Below, in pieces: positions 47,801 to 53,800 of a stretch of DNA of 64,000 bases (its first letter is position 1; each line of letters starts with the position of its first letter). Under the pieces are notes generated by a model. The model did no database searches. It was not told the origin of the DNA and was given only the letters and a program-made list of their open reading frames with translations. The position numbers were made by a program, and so were the translations under genes. Origin of the DNA: Branchiostoma floridae (Eukaryota > Chordata > Leptocardii > Amphioxiformes > Branchiostomatidae); contig NC_049979.1 of NCBI RefSeq assembly GCF_000003815.2, positions 28,392,249-28,456,248 on the forward strand, in the 5' to 3' direction.

Positions 47801-50800
47801 ACATTGTATGTGCCACTTGGCACTATATTTTGTTCAAAGGTTACAACAAAAAACACTCTGCACTGTAAATGCAAATGCTCAGAAGAAAGAAGAAACGATC
47901 CTGAATTGATGTCAAGAATCCCATCAATCCATTTAACTCTTGAAATGGCCTACAAAGTCTCTCTGTTCCCACCAGACTTACCATTTAGATAAACACATTA
48001 TCCAGGTAAGAACTACATGTATATACATTGTGGTCAGGCCTAGGGAAAAAAATGTTGTGTTTCCTGTTTCAGTCCTTAAAAAATTAGGGTCGGTAGATAG
48101 GGATTATCTTCTTTTTTTAATCGTTTTTAGACTAATTTTTTGGCCAAAGCTCTAGTGAATACAATACAGTTTGACAATTAGTAAAACTGACAATGACATG
48201 CATTCAGGATATTTATATTTTAAATATAAAATGCAATTTTGTGCATAATCATTAATGGTTACAAATCTGTAAATACATTTTGATTCATTAGATATACGAC
48301 AAGCAGTTTTTTTTTTTTTACTTGAATAGGAAGCAGGCTGAATAAAAATTCTAACTGGAAATTACGTGACTTTACTGCCCCCCCCCCCTCCCAAAAAGTC
48401 TAGGGTTGGCAGGTTTTTCTAGGGTACAATGTCATGTAGGTTGGGAAACAGGAAACACAACATTTTTTTTCCCAGGCCTAACATGTTAAAAATCACTCAA
48501 GTCTACCCTGGGACACTGCGGCGACACCAGGAGATTTCCCGCGCCACATGGAGGTGTCGTTCCTTCGCCAGATTGACGTCTACGTGCCTAATCAGCATTT
48601 TCGAAGCCTTTGCTGTTTGTGCGCCTGTGCATCCATCTTACGCACTCATTAGCCAAGAACAAAAACTAGGAATGTTTGTTTGTGTGTTTGATTAAAGATC
48701 GGGACTGCTACAAAAGAAAACAAAGATCACATAAATGAAGGTCTCTTAATATACGAATAGTTATGATGATAAATCAGTGAAAATATGTGAAAGCATATAC
48801 AAGTCACTTTAAGTGTGAAATGACTTTTTCCAAATTTAATGGCAATCATGAGGCAATCCTATTTTTCAAATTTTTTTTTCCTGGATGTACCATATTTGGA
48901 AAGATCATGTTATTTTGAGTATCACTATCTGGTTTTTTATCATAATTACAACTACAAATTTAATGAGATATTTGACTATAAAGTTGCTTACTAAGCAGTA
49001 TGGAGTATACATACTGACTCAGAGGAAAATTTGTATCTTTTCTCCCAGATAGTATATTTTGAATAGCATTGGTGGTAAATACATGTACACCGGACATATT
49101 ACAAGATGAAGATAACATTCTTTGATTACAACGCACTACATGTATGTGTACTTTATAGTGCAGTGTGGAGAGTATATACTGAAGAAAATTTTTTTTTCTC
49201 CTAGGTAGTATATCTTGAACAGTAGTGGTGGTGCGTACATGTAACAAGTAGGAGATAATATCTTTGATAACAGCACACTATATGTACTGCCGCCACCAAA
49301 TTTGGTAAAACCCTATCTTACCACATCCTGTTGGTATCACAGAGAAACATAAGCACAAAGATTGACAGTGCATCAAGATAAGGGCAAAAAATCAATGGCG
49401 GCCAGATGACTGGCTGCCTATCAGTCTGACTACATCTTGTAAAGAATCGATACAGTCATGGACTGAGAATCAAAATACCACTGTGCACTACTAGTGCTGT
49501 GTACCTAAATGTTACATCAGGTACAGGTACTGGTACCAGTACAGAGGTTTAGGTACAGACTATGGTACAGAGGTTTAGCTAAAGATACTGGTACAGAGGT
49601 TTATATACAGGTACTGGTACAGAGGTTTATATACAGGTACTGGTACAGAGGTTTATATACAGGTACTGGTACAGACTGAGGTTTATATACAGGTAAAGGT
49701 ACTGGTAGTGGTACAGAGGTTTAGGTACAGACTATGGTACAGACTCAGGTTTAGCTAAAGGTACTGTGACAGAGGTTTATATACATGCAGGTAAAGGTAC
49801 TGGTAGTGGTACAGAGGTTTAGGTACACAGGTACTTGTACAGAGGTTTAGGTACTGGTACTGGTAGAGGTTTAGGTACAGGTACTGGTGCAGAGGTTTAG
49901 GTACAGGTACTGGTGCAGAGGTTTAGGTTTAGGTACTGGTACTGGTACAGAGGTTTAGGTACAGGTACAGGTGCAGAGGTTTAGGTACTGGTACTGGTAC
50001 AGAGGTTTAGGTACAGGTACTGGTACAGAGGTTTATGTACAGGTACTGGTACAGAGGTCTAGGTACAGGTACTGGTACAGAGGTTTATGTACATGTACTG
50101 GTACTGAGGTTTAGGTACAGGTACTGGTATTGAGGTTTATAGGTACAGGTACTGGTACAGAGGTTTAGGTACAGGTACTGGTACAAAGGTTTAGGTACAG
50201 GTACTGGACAGGTATAGAGCTTTAGGTACAGGTACTGGTACAGAGGTTTAGGTACATGTACTGGTACTGTCTTAGTTTTAGGTACAAGTACTGGTACAGA
50301 GGTTTAGGTACAGGTACTGGTACAGAGGTTTAGATACAGGTACTGATAGTGGTACACTTTAGGTTTAGGGACGGGTACTGGTACAGACCTGTACTTGTAC
50401 CTGAACAAAACTCCCTGGTGGAAAGATCTGTTGTGTTACGGTATTAGTTACAACCTTTAGTTAGTAATACATGTACGCTTTCCGTAGGTGCCACTTTGGT
50501 CACATTTACTTGATTTAGTGTCACACAAGGCCATGAGGTTACTACTAGTATAACATTAAATTTTCAATTGCTGGCTAAGTTTTTAAGACATCATTTTATG
50601 TCTTTTTTCCAGTGAAAATCTTTGTCTTTGAGGTAGGATTTATGCATCTTTTATTATAAGTCACAAAATAAGCATAATTATACTTGGTGTATGAAATCTA
50701 TATACATCTATACAATACCAGTACTTCATGATCTGGCATTTAGTCTTGCAACAAATGGATTTTCTAGGTACAGTACTGATACTGACCCAGTGCTATCTGA

Positions 50801-53800
50801 CACTGTCTCACTATTGACAGAGCGAGTATATCATCCTCACCTCAGGTCCAGCTCCTTTGTCCGCAGGAAGTTGAGGATGGGAACGAAGGCCGCCGGGTCA
50901 CGGTCAATGAAAATCTGCGGGAGAACGGAGGAAGATTAGAATAGATCGGACACAATGGAGGATTTTTAAAGATGTACATTGACTCTGGTGGGAGCAGATA
51001 TGAGTGAATATGACAAGTGAACAATTGGTTGTGAGGGTGAAAGGGCTTGAAAAGTCATGTAAGTGAAGAAGAGAACAATGGATTGACTGACAGCAGTCTG
51101 GACGTGGTCTGGGCAAGCCACCCGTGATGATGATGATGATGGACAGACTTAAAACTAGCAATAGCAAAGAACTTGGAAGTGACTTAAAATTGTACAATCA
51201 AGATTAGAAAGGCCAGTGAGTCAGCTTTTAAAATGAAGCCAATTTGGCATATTGATTTGATTGTAAACTATGGATGGCATCCTCTGGGAACCCAAAAAAC
51301 TGAACGAAATCATGTGAATAAAAAAAAAAATTACGAAAAAAAAAAAAATTGTCAATGCCGCCATAAAATCTAATTAATCAGGAGGGTTGAAGAAACCACG
51401 AAACATACATATGGTATTATAACCAAACAATACTCTATAGTCATCTTTTTTGTTCTTTCACATCTTCTTTAGTCTGTGGATTTGACTTTGGTATTCTACG
51501 ACATCACTGTCCATTTCTACTCCTTTTTTTGCAATTTACGGCATATACATTGTACAATGTACATGACATCATGTATTTGCTCATTTTGCAGCTGCTTTGT
51601 ACGATTTATAGCCTGATTACATCTCGCTTATACTGTAGCAACCCGCCAAACATCCGCCGGCCCCCTGGCCAGTTACGGCCAGTTACAGCCCTGGACAGCG
51701 GAGTTTGTGTTACACAGACTATACGATTTACAGTATGGTTAAAAACTCCTTTTTTGATAAGCAGCCGAAAATTGATGTGCGCATGGATGTCATTCATAAT
51801 CAAATCGACATACTACACTGTAGTAGCCTACCAGTAAAATGTATGCAAGATACACTGTACTTGATAAATCGATGAAGATAATTTTGTTTACTCAATAGCT
51901 ATTTTCAAAATTCTGGTTTCCCTTATATTAGTTATAAGGCATTGATTATGACAAAAAAGTTTGCACCCTCAGGTCTGTGCTTTTATAACTCCAACACATA
52001 CTCCACTTATCTACCATTTACACTTCCAGAGCTGCCTATTTATCGGCATTACCGCCAGGGATTATACTTTGTTCTCGCGCCGATACCTCTTCAACAGTGA
52101 TAGCTGGAGGGTGACACTTTTAATTCGTGCGACAGCGAAAACAATATCCGGGGCCTGCTGGCTTCCTTCTCCGCGATTCATCAGACTTAAGAGCGTGGAA
52201 CCCCGTGTCTATGCCACGGTGACAAAAGACCGAAGACAGTCGTGGTTGTGTTTGATTTGTACGAGGGTGACAGCGCGTTCCTAGGGGACGAGTATTAGGG
52301 TGGTTGGATTGATGGTTACGCTGGTGGAAGTGACACAGAAAACAATGGGGCCAACGTGCCAGATTTTCCAGGGCAAGGAATTTGGCAATGATGAATCAAG
52401 GAATGTGTAGGGTTTGTTCAAGAAGAATGACAATTAGGCCAGAATGAATGATATCAAATTAAAAGTTTGTATTAATAATACATGTAGAGGTGTAGGTGTA
52501 GAATTTATGTTTCTGATGAAGAAAATGAAACCAATTCAAGCTTTCATACTATAGGCTTGAAGGGGCCAGGTAGATGTACTATAGAAATTCAATTCAAGGC
52601 CTTTAGGAAAAATATATCGTGTTTTCGGTTACCTGACTGACCCTAGCAAAAACCTGCTGACCCTAGCCTTTTTTTGGTTTAACACTGGCAAGGGACACAA
52701 AATTTTTTATCTGGTTGATAAAATTCAAAAAAACGACTTCATGTATCTTACACTTGTGCTTGTATAATGTATATCTGTATGATTACAATTATATGATGTT
52801 GACATATCAGTACCCAGGGCTCGAAATTCATTTTTGGGATTAGGTGCACTGGTGCACCCAGCTTAAAAAATTGGGTGCACCAAACTTTTTTTGGGTGCAC
52901 CACTCGAATTTATGTAGAATGTCAGAAAAACCTAATAACAAAACATAGTTACATGCTACACATGTATCAAGTTCTTAAACAAGTACCATGACAGACATTT
53001 TTATTATCTTTCTAACCCTTAGATGTCAAGAATATGATGTATACTAGACTACACTTTGATATCTTTACATACATAAACCCATGAAAATATTTGGGTGCAC
53101 TCTGTGCACCCACAGAAAATAATTGGGTGCACAGCTCCAATTTTGGGTGCACCTGGGTGCACATGCACCCAATATTTCGAGCCCTGGTACCTGATGCATT
53201 TCATCAGTTCTGCATATTTTGTTAAACTGTACTTTGTGTAGAGTGCAAGAATCCCTATTTGTAAAGGACTGTGCCTGGAAACACAACTGGAAACACAACA
53301 TGTTTTTGCTAGGCCGTACATGTACATGTAACTACTAGTATGTAAGGAAGTATAATGGATGAATCTAAGCAACTTGCAACACCTCAGGAATGTTAAGTTT
53401 CTACCATTTACTGTAATAGCTAAAAAATTCATGGAGCCATTTTATGATTACCTTAGAGTATTATGAAATATTAAGTTTTGCACTTTTTAATGAATGAGTT
53501 AAATGATGACTGCTTCATTGGTTATGCAGATAAGCTAATTGATATGCATCGATTGACGTCGTAAAGTTGCAAAAGTCTGTTATAATCATAATGCCCCATA
53601 ACACCTTCTATTTTCTCATTACCTCCTCTCTTTATAGTCGTCTCAAAAGGGCAATTAAATGCTCAGAGTCAATAATAACTGTTCCATCCCCTGTAGTTTT
53701 TGTTATTAATAACACGTCTATCATACCTATTTCCATCTCCTCTTAAGTTGCAATCAAGCCTTCCCAAATGGTTAAAAAGTTATTGCATAATCTGTAATAA

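Larger units (their letters stand above)
37425..50840 (-). other. KCTD3: 13.4-kb KCTD3 intron
   Basis: Separates exons b and c inside the BTB domain. In order of increasing coordinate it holds the TTCGCGGT repeat (38.1 kb), GC-rich islands (38.6, 40.5, 42.9, 44.4 kb), the AATCCATAATAC array (41.5-42.8), the hAT-like element (44.9), the 197-bp tandem array (46.3), a MITE (48.0), a small GC-rich patch (48.49-48.66) and the 26-bp minisatellite (49.5). The rest is unremarkable AT-rich sequence. Confidence 0.9.

Noticed and set aside
49510-50400. Telomere-like GGTTTAGGT words
   Set aside because: They are part of the 26-bp minisatellite unit, not tandem TTAGGG.
53049-53432. 127-codon minus-strand ORF
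   Set aside because: Runs across the iterated GGGTGCACC MITE and its host element; the His/Pro-rich segments reflect the repeat.
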